DNA of 64,000 nucleotides. Source: Lachnospiraceae bacterium. GTDB taxonomy: Bacteria > Bacillota_A > Clostridia > Lachnospirales > Lachnospiraceae. Shown here in pieces: positions 34,926 through 43,954 of this stretch. The notes below the pieces were generated by a model. That model did not search any database. It was not told the DNA's origin and worked only from the letters and a program-made list of their open reading frames with translations. Location of the stretch: assembly GCA_016287765.1 (NCBI GenBank), contig JAEEWS010000012.1, positions 1 through 64,000 of the forward strand, given 5' to 3'. How positions within the stretch are numbered: position 1 is the first letter of the stretch; each line of letters opens with the position of its first letter. The position numbers and the translations under genes are program-made.

Positions 34926-35594
34926 TCAGCCCTGAGGAAGGGGATAAAATGTGCCGGGGGAGTCTGTATCTTCCACAAAACAGGTCTTTCCGTCTGTAGA
35001 AACATAGAAATCGCCGCGATTTCTGACTTTGCCGTTAACCGTTTCCGACAGACCGATCCTGTAACATTCCGTACCGTTTATCATGGTAATGGAATTATCG
35101 TAAGAAGCACTGTACTCTGTAACAGCTTTGCTGATGGCAAGAGTTTCCTTGCTGTAACCGCAAAGTATCTTATAAGCCTCTTCCACCGTGATCTTGACAG
35201 GCTTCTGAACCGGCGTGGGTGTTGCTGTTGCGGCAGGAGTAGCCGTAGGAGCTGTTGTTGCCTTGGGCGACGGTGTAGGTGTGACCGTAGCGGAAACAAC
35301 CGGAGTTGCCGAAGGCGTCACCGTAGGTGTCACTGTGGGAGCGGCAGTGGGTGTAGGAGTAGGAGTATCAGTTCCCTGAACGGGAGCCAGAGTTACCATT
35401 ACAGCCACAGTCGGTGTAGGCGTGGGTGAAAGCTCTGCATTGTTATTGCCCTTGATCTTCTTGGTGATACCAAAGACTATAAGGATAATAAGGATCATAC
35501 CCACGATAGAGGCGGCTATTATGATAATAAGCTTCTTCTTTTCAGGATCAAGCCATGTTCCCTCATTGTTTTCATTCATTTGATTGTCGGCCAT
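34926..35594 (-). CDS. Single-pass membrane protein with Thr-Pro stalk
   Basis: The 222-residue product has a cytosolic acidic N-terminus (about 1-20), one membrane helix (about 21-43, KLIIIIAASIVGMILIILIV), a Thr/Pro/Val/Ala stalk (about 55-130) and a small C-terminal domain (about 135-222, VEEAYKILCGYSKETLAI ... GDFYVSTDGKTCFVED). The stalk probably crosses part of the cell wall to display the domain. ATG at 35594 is chosen because GGAGG lies 6 bases upstream; an in-frame start 29 codons earlier lies within the preceding terminator region. It is flanked by terminators on both sides, so it has its own transcript. The C-terminal domain is not recognised. Confidence 0.6.
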   Translation of the reverse strand: MADNQMNENNEGTWLDPEKKKLIIIIAASIVGMILIILIVFGITKKIKGNNNAELSPTPTPTVAVMVTLAPVQGTDTPTPTPTAAPTVTPTVTPSATPVVSATVTPTPSPKATTAPTATPAATATPTPVQKPVKITVEEAYKILCGYSKETLAISKAVTEYSASYDNSITMINGTECYRIGLSETVNGKVRNRGDFYVSTDGKTCFVEDTDSPGTFYPLPQG

Positions 35595-35628
35595 AATATC
35601 CTCCGATTTAAAAAATTGTACGAAAAAA

Positions 35629-35649
35629 GGTGTATGCACTGCATACACC
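35629..35649 (-). terminator. Terminator after 238-residue membrane-protein gene
   Basis: GGTGTATGC and GCATACACC form a perfect stem (35629-35637 with 35641-35649) with a three-base loop. On the minus strand six T residues follow. It lies 36 bp after the stop at 35685. Confidence 0.85.
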
Positions 35650-35684
35650 CTTATTATATCTCTTTTATATTGAAACTGCAAAGA

Positions 35685-36401
35685 TTATTTAAAAAGAAAA
35701 TCGATAAAGTCGGTACATACCTCGTTATTCTCCCAGGACACACAAACTGCCAGCACTACAGGCTCAGGAAGGTTTTCGTTTTGGAAATACCTTGTACCGT
35801 CAACACAAAGACCATACGCTTTTTCCGAATTCTCTATGATATTTCCGTCATCATCACAGGTACCGCACATAACAAACCTGTCGGAATACTTAAGATAGGC
35901 TTCTGTGGAAAGAATCTCCGAAAAGGGCTTAAAAGCACCGTTAACAGCCTTTTCTTCAAAGATCGACTGAGGCATAAGTACCACGCTGATCTCTCCGCAG
36001 GCCAGATATACCATGAATTTCTGATTTGAAGCAATGGCTTCGGTAGTAAAAGAAAAAGTATTGTCAAAAATAGTTTCCTGCTTTTTCGGATCCAACTCGA
36101 TGTATTCCTCAAACTCAGCCTGAAGCTCATCTATCTTTCCATAATCCATAACATAGTCGCAAATGGCTGCATAAAACACATTTTCGGCCTTGGGACCCAA
36201 AACCGTATAAAGCAATGAGATAACAAACGCAAGAACAGCTATTGTCGCAACTATTTTAAGAAGATAATAATCCCTGAACTGGATCCACTTTTTTTTCCCT
36301 TTCAGGCTTTTAAATTTCTCTTTGTCCGTTAACCCGTCCGATTCATGATTATACAACGCTGCATTATCTTTCAGCGTGGTTTTTTTGTTTCCGATCTCCA
36401 T
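35685..36401 (-). CDS. Membrane protein with extracytoplasmic domain, unknown
   Basis: The 238-residue product has a polar cytosolic N-terminus of about 45 residues, one membrane helix (about 49-70, LLKIVATIAVLAFVISLLYT), and a mixed alpha/beta domain of about 165 residues outside. The domain includes FMVYLACGEISVVLMPQSIF and ends VCTDFIDFLFK. No known family is recognised. The overall plan resembles small lipid- or stress-related membrane proteins of Lachnospiraceae, but that is only impression. SD AGAGGG lies 7 bases before the ATG. It is monocistronic, between the glmS 3' region and a strong terminator. Confidence 0.55.
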   Translation of the reverse strand: MEIGNKKTTLKDNAALYNHESDGLTDKEKFKSLKGKKKWIQFRDYYLLKIVATIAVLAFVISLLYTVLGPKAENVFYAAICDYVMDYGKIDELQAEFEEYIELDPKKQETIFDNTFSFTTEAIASNQKFMVYLACGEISVVLMPQSIFEEKAVNGAFKPFSEILSTEAYLKYSDRFVMCGTCDDDGNIIENSEKAYGLCVDGTRYFQNENLPEPVVLAVCVSWENNEVCTDFIDFLFK

Positions 36402-36443
36402 TTTTTCCCTCTTTTAAACCTTGATCATAAGCCTATATAACAA

Positions 36444-36469
36444 CAAAGCGGACAAGATAGTCCGCTTTG
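36444..36469. terminator. Hairpin in glmS 3' region
   Basis: CAAAGCGGAC (36444-36453) pairs perfectly with GTCCGCTTTG (36460-36469), loop six bases. The T content after it on the minus strand is low. It lies 137 bp after the glmS stop and 43 bp before the next gene; it may be a weak second terminator or a leader hairpin of the 35685 gene. Confidence 0.45.
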
Positions 36470-36540
36470 CCTGATTCAAAGAATACTCTTTTCGAACCCA
36501 TTAGAATGATACAACCGCCCGGTAAAAAAATAAATAAAGT

Positions 36541-36569
36541 AACAATAAAATATTTAAAACCTTATTGTT
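36541..36569 (-). terminator. AT-rich hairpin after glmS
   Basis: AACAATAA (36541-36548) pairs with TTATTGTT (36562-36569), followed on the minus strand by a T-rich tract with seven T in a row. It lies 37 bp after the glmS stop. Low GC makes it a weak terminator. Confidence 0.4.
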
Positions 36570-36605
36570 ATGGAGGCAGCTCCACCTGTCTTTTGAATCC
36601 TCATT

Positions 36606-38438
36606 CTATTCCACGGTTACGGATTTTGCGAGATTTCTGGGCTGGTCCACATCAAGTCCTCTATAGGAGGATGTATAATAAGCAATAAGCTGCAGATAAA
36701 CAACAGCCAGGAAAGGTGCGAACTCATCTCTGCAGGGAGGTATGACAAGATGTTCGGCGCAAATGCCTTCTTCCAGTTTATCCTCGTAAGCACCGTTGGT
36801 CACCAGGATCACCATGGCTCCTCTTGCTCTTACTTCCTTAACGTTTGATATAAGCTTGGGAAACACATCCTTTTGAGTTCCCAGAGCTATCACAGGAGTA
36901 CCGCCGGTTATAAGGGAAAGCGTGCCGTGTTTAAGTTCACCTGCAGCATAGGCTTCGGAATGAATATAGGTGATCTCCTTAAGTTTAATTGAGCCCTCAC
37001 AGGAAAGTGCGTAATCCAGACCTCTTCCGATAAAGAAAAGATCGCTTGCGGGAGTAAGACGCTTACTGAGTTCCTTGATGATATCTCTTCTTTCAAGGAT
37101 CTTCTCGATCTTTTCCGGAACAGCCTCCAATTCTCCCATCATCTCCGAAACTTCCGTTTCGTTTAAACGTCCCGCAACGTAGGCAAAACGTATGGCTATA
37201 AGATAGAAGACCGCAAGCTGGGCTGTATATGCTTTTGTGCTGGCTACCGCGATCTCCGGGCCTGCATGGGTGTACATACAATAGTCTGCTTCTCTCGCAA
37301 TGGAACTGCCCTTAACGTTAACAATGGCCAGTGTCTTTGCTCCCTTTTCCTTTGCAAGCTTTAAGGCGGCAAGGGTGTCAGCAGTCTCGCCGGACTGGGA
37401 AACCACTATGACCAGGGACTTATCATCAACTATGGGATCGGCATATCTGAATTCAGAAGCTATGTCCACCGTAACAGGTATCCTGAGCATTCTTTCCATC
37501 AGAGTTTTTCCCACAAGTCCCGCGTGCATAGCCGTACCGCAGGCAGTGATCACTATTCTTCCGGCATTCAGGAAAAGTTCATCCGGTATCTTATCCTCCG
37601 AAAAATCGGGCAGGCACAGGCCTCTTTCCCTCTTGAGTCTGGGACGCACTGTAAGTCTTACGGATTCGGGCTGCTCATGTATCTCCTTAAGCATATAATG
37701 CTTAAAGCCGTTTTTCTGAGCTGCGGACATATCCCAATTAACCGAAAGGATATTGGGAGTGACCGTGTTTCCGTAAAGGTCTGTGACCATAATGGAGTTT
37801 TTGGTAAGTTTTGCGATATTGTATTCGGGAAGCACAAAATACTCTTTGGAATATCTTAAAAGAGCCACCATATCGGAAGCGATCACCGCTCCCTCTTCAG
37901 CCATACATGCTACCAGGGGACTTCCCTTTCTGATACAGTAGATAACATCCTTCTGATCCGAAAACATGATACAAAAAGCATAGGCACCGGTAAGTCTTTT
38001 AACCGCTTCGGAGATAGCGGAATATGCATCTCCCGTATAAAGAGAATCCAAAAGCATGGCTGCCACTTCGGTATCTGTCTGGGACTGAGGTATTCTGCCA
38101 CCCTTGGCCAGTTCTTCCGCCAGCTCATGATAATTTTCAATGATACCGTTATGGATAAGCGTAACTTTACCACAGGAATGAGGGTGTGCATTAGTCCTGG
38201 TAACTCCGCCGTGAGTAGCCCATCTGGTGTGTCCTATACCACAGGAAGTCTCGATCTCGGCAGGCACCTCATTTCTTAAGGCAGCCACCTTTCCCACATT
38301 TTTAAATACCTCTATACCTTTTTCCGTGGTCACCGCAATGCCGGCACTGTCGTAGCCTCTGTATTCAAGTTCGGCCAATCCGTTAAGTAAGACTTCCTTG
38401 GCATCGATGTACCCCGTGAAACCTATTATTCCGCACAT
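36606..38438 (-). CDS. glmS: Glutamine-fructose-6-phosphate aminotransferase
   Basis: GlmS makes glucosamine 6-phosphate, the first committed step to UDP-GlcNAc and peptidoglycan. The 610 residues begin MCGIIGFTGYIDA with the Cys2 nucleophile, then GIGHTRWATHG; the two SIS domains carry ITACGTAMHAGLVGK and SQSGETADTLAALKLAKEKG, and the C-terminus DQPRNLAKSVTVE closes the active site. Only 87 bp separates it from the upstream gene and that space holds a terminator, so no glmS ribozyme is seen. SD AGAGGAAG precedes the ATG. The next gene upstream uses UDP-GlcNAc-type substrates. Confidence 0.97.
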   Translation of the reverse strand: MCGIIGFTGYIDAKEVLLNGLAELEYRGYDSAGIAVTTEKGIEVFKNVGKVAALRNEVPAEIETSCGIGHTRWATHGGVTRTNAHPHSCGKVTLIHNGIIENYHELAEELAKGGRIPQSQTDTEVAAMLLDSLYTGDAYSAISEAVKRLTGAYAFCIMFSDQKDVIYCIRKGSPLVACMAEEGAVIASDMVALLRYSKEYFVLPEYNIAKLTKNSIMVTDLYGNTVTPNILSVNWDMSAAQKNGFKHYMLKEIHEQPESVRLTVRPRLKRERGLCLPDFSEDKIPDELFLNAGRIVITACGTAMHAGLVGKTLMERMLRIPVTVDIASEFRYADPIVDDKSLVIVVSQSGETADTLAALKLAKEKGAKTLAIVNVKGSSIAREADYCMYTHAGPEIAVASTKAYTAQLAVFYLIAIRFAYVAGRLNETEVSEMMGELEAVPEKIEKILERRDIIKELSKRLTPASDLFFIGRGLDYALSCEGSIKLKEITYIHSEAYAAGELKHGTLSLITGGTPVIALGTQKDVFPKLISNVKEVRARGAMVILVTNGAYEDKLEEGICAEHLVIPPCRDEFAPFLAVVYLQLIAYYTSSYRGLDVDQPRNLAKSVTVE

Positions 38439-38473
38439 GATAATCTTCCTCTTTCAATCAGTTTGTCTGTATA

Positions 38474-38515
38474 AAAAACCCCAACCGCCATGCAAGGCAC
38501 AGGGTCGGGATTTTT
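38474..38515 (-). terminator. Terminator between dehydratase gene and glmS
   Basis: AAAAACCCCAACC (38474-38486) pairs with GGTCGGGATTTTT (38503-38515) at 11 of 13 positions, with a 16-base loop. T runs border both sides. It lies 11 bp after the 38526 stop. Confidence 0.75.
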
Positions 38516-38525
38516 CTGCTCCGGG

Positions 38526-40550
38526 TCAGTTTGCAACTTTTGACCTGGCTAAAAAATCAGTATGAATGACCATAGGTTCCGGCTGATGTTTGCTCTGATG
38601 TTCCGAAACAGGCCCGGATCCCTCTGCTCCCATTTCATCATCCTCATTTTTATCATCTTTTATATCCAGAGCAGGATCATATTTGTATGTCGGAACGATA
38701 TCCGAAACACAACTTCTTATATTTTCCCCTTCTGAATAAGCGTCACCGTATATCTTTTCAAGCTTTTTAAAGAAAAGCTCATCATTCATTTCAATGGGCT
38801 TGGCAACAGAAATAAGATTGTTTTCCGTTTTTTCAAGTCCTTCTTCATCCATAAGGCGCTCTTCGTACAGCTTTTCCCCGGGACGAAGCCCCGTAAATTC
38901 GATCATTATATCTTCGTTGGGAACATATCCGGAAAGTCTTATAAGATTTTCCGCAAGAGTCACTATCTTAACAGGCTCTCCCATGTCCAAAACGAAGATC
39001 TCTCCGCTTCCCGCATAGGCTCCGGCTTCAAGTACCAGAGAAACGGCTTCGGGAATTGTCATGAAGTATCTGATGATATCGGGATGTGTGACCGTTACCG
39101 GACCGCCTGCCTGTATCTGTTTCTTAAATAAAGGAATGACCGAACCGTTACTGCCAAGAACATTTCCGAATCGGACAGCCGCGAATTTTGTCCTTGACTT
39201 TCTTGAAAAGGCCTGGACTATCATCTCGCACATTCGCTTTGATGCTCCCATGACATTTGTGGGATTCACCGCCTTATCGGTGGAAATAAGTACGAAACGC
39301 TGAGTACCGTATTTATCTGCCGAAGTAGCCACATTGAATGTACCGAAAACGTTATTCTTGATAGCCTCATTGGGTGAGGTTTCCATAAGAGGAACATGTT
39401 TGTGAGCCGCCGCATGGAAGACAACATCCGGTCTGTACTCATCAAATATACAATCTATCCTGTATGCATCACGTACCGAAGCTATCAATACCGTAAGGTC
39501 AAGATTGGGATAATTTCTTAAAAGTTCCTGCTGTATATCGTAAGCATTATTTTCATAAATATCTACAATGACCAGCTTTTGTGGATTGGCCATGGCGATC
39601 TGTCTGCACAATTCGGATCCTATGGAACCGCCTCCGCCGGTAACAAGCACCGTCTGTCCCTGAAGGAACACATTTATCTTGTCCATGTCCACCTTAACGG
39701 GCTCTCTCCCCAAAAGGTCTTCTATTTCAACCGGTCTGAGCTTTGAAACGGACACTTCCTGGTTTACCAGCTGATAAACTCCGGGAAGAGTTCTTATCGA
39801 ACAACCGGTGGTACTGCATATATTTGTGATCTCCGCTATACGTTTTTTGGATGCGGAAGGCATTGCAATGATTATCTCTTTTACGTCAAAAGCCGTGACG
39901 GCTTCCTTTATATCCTCGGTGGTACCTACGATACGAACACCTCTTAAACATCTTCCCGTAAGCTTTTTATCATCATCCACTATACAAACCGGGAAGATAT
40001 TGAGACGATCGCAGGAACTGATCTCATGAATAAGCATATCTGCGGCACTGCCCGCACCGACAACCATAGTCCTTACCGCATCGGTCCCGCTCTTAAAACC
40101 TTTGAACTTGTTCTGAAATCTTTTAAGGAGTCTGTAAGAAAACCTGCTGATGCCGGTAAATGCCCCCAAAAAGAACAGATAAAGGAACCAATAGGATCTG
40201 GGCATGGTGACATTTATCAGCTTGTATTCGGCAAACTGTGCCATGGTAGCGGCCAAAACGGCAAACACTATCTGCTGCAGTTCATACACGCCGGCATATC
40301 GCAACATGCTCTTATACAATCTGAAAATAAAGAATATAAGAATTACCGTTAATGTATTTGGTAAAAAATTATAAAAAACGTTTTCAAGAAACTTTCTGTC
40401 TATCAGTTCAAATTTAAAATCATATCTGATCCACAATGCCAACGCAGATGATGCCAAAGCGGCAAGAGTGTCTATTATCATCAAAAATATAGGTCTGATC
40501 AGAACTTCACTGTCAATTTTTTTTATTTTAAATTTATTTTTATTCCCCAT
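38526..40550 (-). CDS. CapD/FlaA1-type UDP-sugar 4,6-dehydratase, membrane-bound
   Basis: The family converts UDP-GlcNAc to 4-keto-6-deoxy sugars for surface polysaccharides. In the 674-residue protein, four membrane helices (about 15-120) are followed by a CoA-binding-like Rossmann domain (TMVVGAGSAADMLIHEI) and the SDR domain with VLVTGGGGSIGSELCRQIA, then ISTDKAVNPTNVMGASKRM holding the Lys-Met-Thr catalytic region, and the LRPGEKLYEE signature. The last 50 residues are a polar extension. ATG at 40550 is preferred over a GTG three codons earlier that overlaps the weak site GAGTGG. It is flanked by terminators. Confidence 0.9.
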   Translation of the reverse strand: MGNKNKFKIKKIDSEVLIRPIFLMIIDTLAALASSALALWIRYDFKFELIDRKFLENVFYNFLPNTLTVILIFFIFRLYKSMLRYAGVYELQQIVFAVLAATMAQFAEYKLINVTMPRSYWFLYLFFLGAFTGISRFSYRLLKRFQNKFKGFKSGTDAVRTMVVGAGSAADMLIHEISSCDRLNIFPVCIVDDDKKLTGRCLRGVRIVGTTEDIKEAVTAFDVKEIIIAMPSASKKRIAEITNICSTTGCSIRTLPGVYQLVNQEVSVSKLRPVEIEDLLGREPVKVDMDKINVFLQGQTVLVTGGGGSIGSELCRQIAMANPQKLVIVDIYENNAYDIQQELLRNYPNLDLTVLIASVRDAYRIDCIFDEYRPDVVFHAAAHKHVPLMETSPNEAIKNNVFGTFNVATSADKYGTQRFVLISTDKAVNPTNVMGASKRMCEMIVQAFSRKSRTKFAAVRFGNVLGSNGSVIPLFKKQIQAGGPVTVTHPDIIRYFMTIPEAVSLVLEAGAYAGSGEIFVLDMGEPVKIVTLAENLIRLSGYVPNEDIMIEFTGLRPGEKLYEERLMDEEGLEKTENNLISVAKPIEMNDELFFKKLEKIYGDAYSEGENIRSCVSDIVPTYKYDPALDIKDDKNEDDEMGAEGSGPVSEHQSKHQPEPMVIHTDFLARSKVAN

Positions 40551-40642
40551 TTTTTCCACTCAAATAAATAATATTTAATACAGATCCCTAATCCATACAG
40601 AAATAAATATTAGCACATTAGTTCCTATTAATCAAGAAAAAA

Positions 40643-40665
40643 AAATCCCTTAAAAAAGGGGATTT
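40643..40665 (-). terminator. Terminator after HD-domain gene
   Basis: AAATCCCT (40643-40650) pairs with GGGGATTT (40658-40665) with one G-T pair, flanked on the minus strand by eight or more T. The stem reaches into the stop codon of the HD-domain gene. Confidence 0.75.
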
Positions 40666-41185
40666 ATTCTTCCGTAATATCGGTTTTTTCCAGAAGTTCT
40701 TCTGCGAACTTCATCTTTCTTCCTTTACAATGTCCCAGCAGGGTCTCTTCGCAGGCACATATCTTGTCAGCCATGCAGACTATCCATGATTCCCTGTATC
40801 TGGGAGGAATGGGTACCAGAGGGAACATATGCCTCTTGATGATGTTCTCTTCCAGAGGGGTCAATTCCATATCCTCTTTTGCATTTTTACACGCCTTAAA
40901 GGGATGGGTAAACCCGTGAACCTTTCTGCAGAGTTCTCCGTCATGCCAGTCATAGAGGAAGTAGTCATGCAGCAAGGCCCCAAGGATAAGGGCTGCAATA
41001 TTCGCCTTAATATTTAATATACGGATTATGCAGCAGCTCACGTAGGCAACACATATGCAATGGACGAACACAGAAACGTCGCCATGCTGGATATAGCCTT
41101 TGGTAAGTGAAAATCTGCTTTCTTTTTCAAGTCGGAAAACTTCCTGTGAAATCTTGTTTTCAAAAATATTTCTTTTTAATCTCAT
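40664..41185 (-). CDS. HD-domain phosphohydrolase-like protein
   Basis: The 173-residue product contains an HD metal site: H34 or H42 region (YIQHGDVSVFVHCI), LILGALLHDYFLYDW with the HD pair (about 73-74), then IIKRHMFPLVPIPPRY and WIVCMADKICACEE with the final Asp. This pattern fits small HD hydrolases of the YfbR/uncharacterised type, which act on nucleotides or other phosphate esters; the substrate is not known. It starts 4 bp after the sirtuin gene, so the two are cotranscribed. The ribosome site is short-spaced (AAGG two bases from ATG), suggesting coupling. Confidence 0.75.
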   Translation of the reverse strand: MRLKRNIFENKISQEVFRLEKESRFSLTKGYIQHGDVSVFVHCICVAYVSCCIIRILNIKANIAALILGALLHDYFLYDWHDGELCRKVHGFTHPFKACKNAKEDMELTPLEENIIKRHMFPLVPIPPRYRESWIVCMADKICACEETLLGHCKGRKMKFAEELLEKTDITEE

Positions 41186-41189
41186 TACC

Positions 41190-41921
41190 TTATCTGCACC
41201 TTAATCCGGAAAACACCTCTCCCAGACCTGCATGTATAAGCAGATCCGTATCTGAGTCATAGGCAGTCTGTGACATGTTCACCAGCACAAGACTGCGTCC
41301 TCGAAAATATCTGATAAATCCGGCTGCGGGATAAACCGCCAGAGAGGTTCCTCCTATAATGAGTACATCAGCGTTGGATATCAGACTTATTGCATTTTCA
41401 ACCGTTCTTTCGTTCAGACCTTCCTCATACAGGACCACGTCGGGTTTGATCACTCCTCCGCACTCGCATCTGGGAATACCCTCACTTTTAAAGACCGCCT
41501 CCGGCCCGTGGAACTTACCGCATTTCATGCAATAATTTCTTTGTGTGCTGCCGTGTAACTCCAACACATTGCTGCTTCCGGCTTTTTGATGCAATCCGTC
41601 GATGTTTTGGGTTATTATGCCCTTAAGTTTCCCGCACTTTTCCAACTCTGTCAGAAATCTGTGGGTAACATTGGGTTCGAACCCCTCCGGATTCATCTTT
41701 GCCCTGTAAAAATCATAGAATTCTTCACATTTGTTTACGAAGAAGGTATGACTTAAAATGGTCTCCGGCGGATATTTATAATGCTGATTATAAAGTCCGT
41801 CCGTACTCCTGAAATCAGGTATACCGCTCTCCGTGCTGACTCCGGCTCCTCCGAAGAAAACTATGTTGTCGGAGGAATCTATCAACTTTTGTAATTCTTC
41901 GATCTTTTCATTAAGTTCCAT
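41190..41921 (-). CDS. NAD-dependent protein deacylase (sirtuin)
   Basis: Sirtuins remove acyl groups from lysines using NAD. The 243-residue protein shows FFGGAGVSTESGIPDFRSTDG (NAD site), ITQNIDGLHQKAG with the catalytic loop, ELHGS with the catalytic His, a four-Cys zinc site (CMKCG ... CECGG), KPDVVLYEEGLNE and LIIGGTSLAVYPAAG. The ATG at 41921 is chosen because AAGAGG lies five bases upstream and family alignment begins there; an in-frame ATG 30 codons earlier would give an atypical basic extension. It lies 86 bp after the transglutaminase gene and 4 bp before the HD gene. Confidence 0.95.
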   Translation of the reverse strand: MELNEKIEELQKLIDSSDNIVFFGGAGVSTESGIPDFRSTDGLYNQHYKYPPETILSHTFFVNKCEEFYDFYRAKMNPEGFEPNVTHRFLTELEKCGKLKGIITQNIDGLHQKAGSSNVLELHGSTQRNYCMKCGKFHGPEAVFKSEGIPRCECGGVIKPDVVLYEEGLNERTVENAISLISNADVLIIGGTSLAVYPAAGFIRYFRGRSLVLVNMSQTAYDSDTDLLIHAGLGEVFSGLRCR

Positions 41922-42007
41922 AAAAGCCTCTTTCTTTCGATAATGCCTTTTTGAACTCCGATATTTTATCCCTTTTGCCTGATTAAGTAAAGTCTTTATT
42001 TTAAAGA

Positions 42008-43651
42008 TCACAATAAGGGATTGATGATCTCAAACATCATGTAGCCCTTTCTGATCTCCGTGGGCTCATAACTGGACAATGCCACATTGTATTTATTCTG
42101 GAAGATATCTATGATCTTGGCTTTGGTGAAATCTCCGGTCCTGTAAACAAAGAACAGACTTTCTTTTTCAATCTGGGCATCGATCTGCGCTTTTACATCC
42201 TCCTCCGATCCGCAAAGGTATTGTTTGTACATATACATATGATACTTGTCGGAGGTACATGTCATCTCGTAACCGCACTGCGGAGTATGGGTCTCGTAAA
42301 GCACATCGTCGTTGATCATGAAATAAGTGTATCTTAAATTATCAACTATCTTTCCCGTCTCACTGTCTCTGGTTACGGGATCATCCCAGGTAACATCCAC
42401 GTTGTACCACTCTCCGTCAAGGTAAACCTGATTCCAGGCGTGATTTTCCGATGCATAACCCGTTACCGTTATACAGTCTATATCATTTAAGAGCATGAAT
42501 ATCATAAAGGTCTCGGCATACCCGTCACAGACTGCTGTCTTATTCATGATAAGACCGTATGGCGTGTGAGATATCTCCGCATAGGTCGAATCATACCTGG
42601 TATTGTTTATCAGATGATCATGAACCGTTAGCACCACATCGATATCACTCATTTTTTCCAATCCCAGGGAATCGGAAAGTTTCATTATACTCTTAAGTGC
42701 ATAACTTTCCGTCTCAGTAAGAAAAGCAGTGTTGCCGGTCCTTATTGCATAGGCATACTGTCCGCCTTCCTTCATGGTCACATTAAAGACAACATATATT
42801 CCGTTATTATATTTTTTACTCTTTGAATAATCCACTTCCACCTTGCAAAGCTCGGGATAAGTGGCAAGGAAATATTCCGGTGTGTGCATACAGCTCTTAT
42901 CCTTGTACAGCATAGAGAAGGTGGTGTATTGTCCGGCGTTTTTCATAAATCCGGCCGTAGCACTCTTCTCAGTTTCGTAGTAGAAAGAAGAAGCTGTTTC
43001 AAGGTTAACGTTTCCGCCCGCCGAACTGAGAGAAGCAATCAACTGATCCACATTATCATTTACTTCCTTAACCGACGAACCCGGCGTCGGCGTTGCAGTA
43101 ACACTTGCCACAGGCACCAACGTAGGAGTACTTGTTGCTTTTATTTCAGGTGTTGCCGTCACTGTCGGTGTGGGCGTAACGCTAGCTGTGGGAGCTTTTG
43201 TGACCGACTGCTCCGAAGTCGTATATTTGCCGCTTATAAAAGCAGTAATATCCTTATATTCTATCCTGATCCAACCGTTATCGCAGATACCGGTCCTGTG
43301 AACTTCCGTATTAACGGGAACCACTCCCACCTTTTCGTATTCGGTGCCGGGTCCCTTTCTCATGTTTACGCTGCCAATGGTCCATACATGATCATCAACC
43401 GCAGTTATACCCTCTTCAGCAGTTGTTGCCACAGGTGTTTCCGTCGGCACTTCTGTGCTTACGGGAGAGGCAGTGGCCGTGGTTTCCGCCTGCGTTTTAT
43501 CAGGCTCCGGGGAAGGAGTCGGAACAGCAGTGGCATATGGTGTAAGAACTGATGTGATATCGGAAACATCAGGCATGTCGCACCCCGAAAAATGGGCCAA
43601 TATTCCCGCAACTATTACCGTATATATTATCCCTATCAAAAAATTCTTCAT
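42008..43651 (-). CDS. SH3b - transglutaminase-like lipoprotein
   Basis: The 547-residue surface protein has a signal peptide ending at a possible lipobox (HFSGC, C24), a Thr/Pro/Ser linker (about 35-75), an SH3b domain (about 85-142, NMRKGPGTEYEKVGVVPVNT), a second linker (150-190) and a C-terminal papain-like transglutaminase domain. The catalytic triad is visible as C375 (TAVCDGYAETF), H404 (SENHAWNQVYL) and D419 (NVDVTWDD). SH3b domains usually bind peptidoglycan, so it likely acts at the cell surface, as a protease or crosslinker. It stands alone after a 292-bp gap and is followed by the sirtuin gene. Confidence 0.85.
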   Translation of the reverse strand: MKNFLIGIIYTVIVAGILAHFSGCDMPDVSDITSVLTPYATAVPTPSPEPDKTQAETTATASPVSTEVPTETPVATTAEEGITAVDDHVWTIGSVNMRKGPGTEYEKVGVVPVNTEVHRTGICDNGWIRIEYKDITAFISGKYTTSEQSVTKAPTASVTPTPTVTATPEIKATSTPTLVPVASVTATPTPGSSVKEVNDNVDQLIASLSSAGGNVNLETASSFYYETEKSATAGFMKNAGQYTTFSMLYKDKSCMHTPEYFLATYPELCKVEVDYSKSKKYNNGIYVVFNVTMKEGGQYAYAIRTGNTAFLTETESYALKSIMKLSDSLGLEKMSDIDVVLTVHDHLINNTRYDSTYAEISHTPYGLIMNKTAVCDGYAETFMIFMLLNDIDCITVTGYASENHAWNQVYLDGEWYNVDVTWDDPVTRDSETGKIVDNLRYTYFMINDDVLYETHTPQCGYEMTCTSDKYHMYMYKQYLCGSEEDVKAQIDAQIEKESLFFVYRTGDFTKAKIIDIFQNKYNVALSSYEPTEIRKGYMMFEIINPLL

Positions 43652-43765
43652 TCTTCCTTACTCCTGTTTCTTATTTCCTCAGGTAGTTTAACTGATTTAA
43701 ATGATAATTTCCCGACAGACAAAAGGCAATTTAAAGGCTTTTGCATATGATTTTTTTGAGCCTTT

Positions 43766-43796
43766 TGACATTTTTGTGACATTGTGACATTTTTGT
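43766..43796. repeat. Direct TGACATT repeats upstream of transglutaminase gene
   Basis: TGACATTTTTGT occurs at 43766-43777 and again at 43785-43796, with a TGACATTG between them starting at 43777. The three TGACATT cores are 11 and 8 bp apart, about 115 bp before the transglutaminase start. They could be a regulator binding site or a chance AT-rich repeat. Apart from these repeats, I saw no promoter, gene or terminator in the 292-bp gap to 43943 except the LacI terminator at its end. Confidence 0.45.
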
Positions 43797-43934
43797 ATCA
43801 ATTTTGGTACTGGCTCTGCCAAAACATTTAAAGCTTTGATCTGTTAATTTTATCAGCCCAAGTACAACAAAACCAAAGCTGATAATAGTCCGTCAGCAGA
43901 CATTAAGCCATATTTTATAAAAGCTTAAGAAAAA

Positions 43935-43954
43935 AGACCACCCTCAGGTGGTCT
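43935..43954 (-). terminator. Terminator overlapping the LacI-family stop codon
   Basis: AGACCACC (43935-43942) pairs with GGTGGTCT (43947-43954), loop four bases, then six T on the minus strand. The upstream arm lies in the final codons and the loop contains most of the stop codon, so coding and termination signals overlap. Confidence 0.85.

Noticed and set aside
38439..38525. glmS ribozyme before glmS
   Set aside because: The gap is only 87 bp and most of it is the terminator of the previous gene, too small for the ribozyme.
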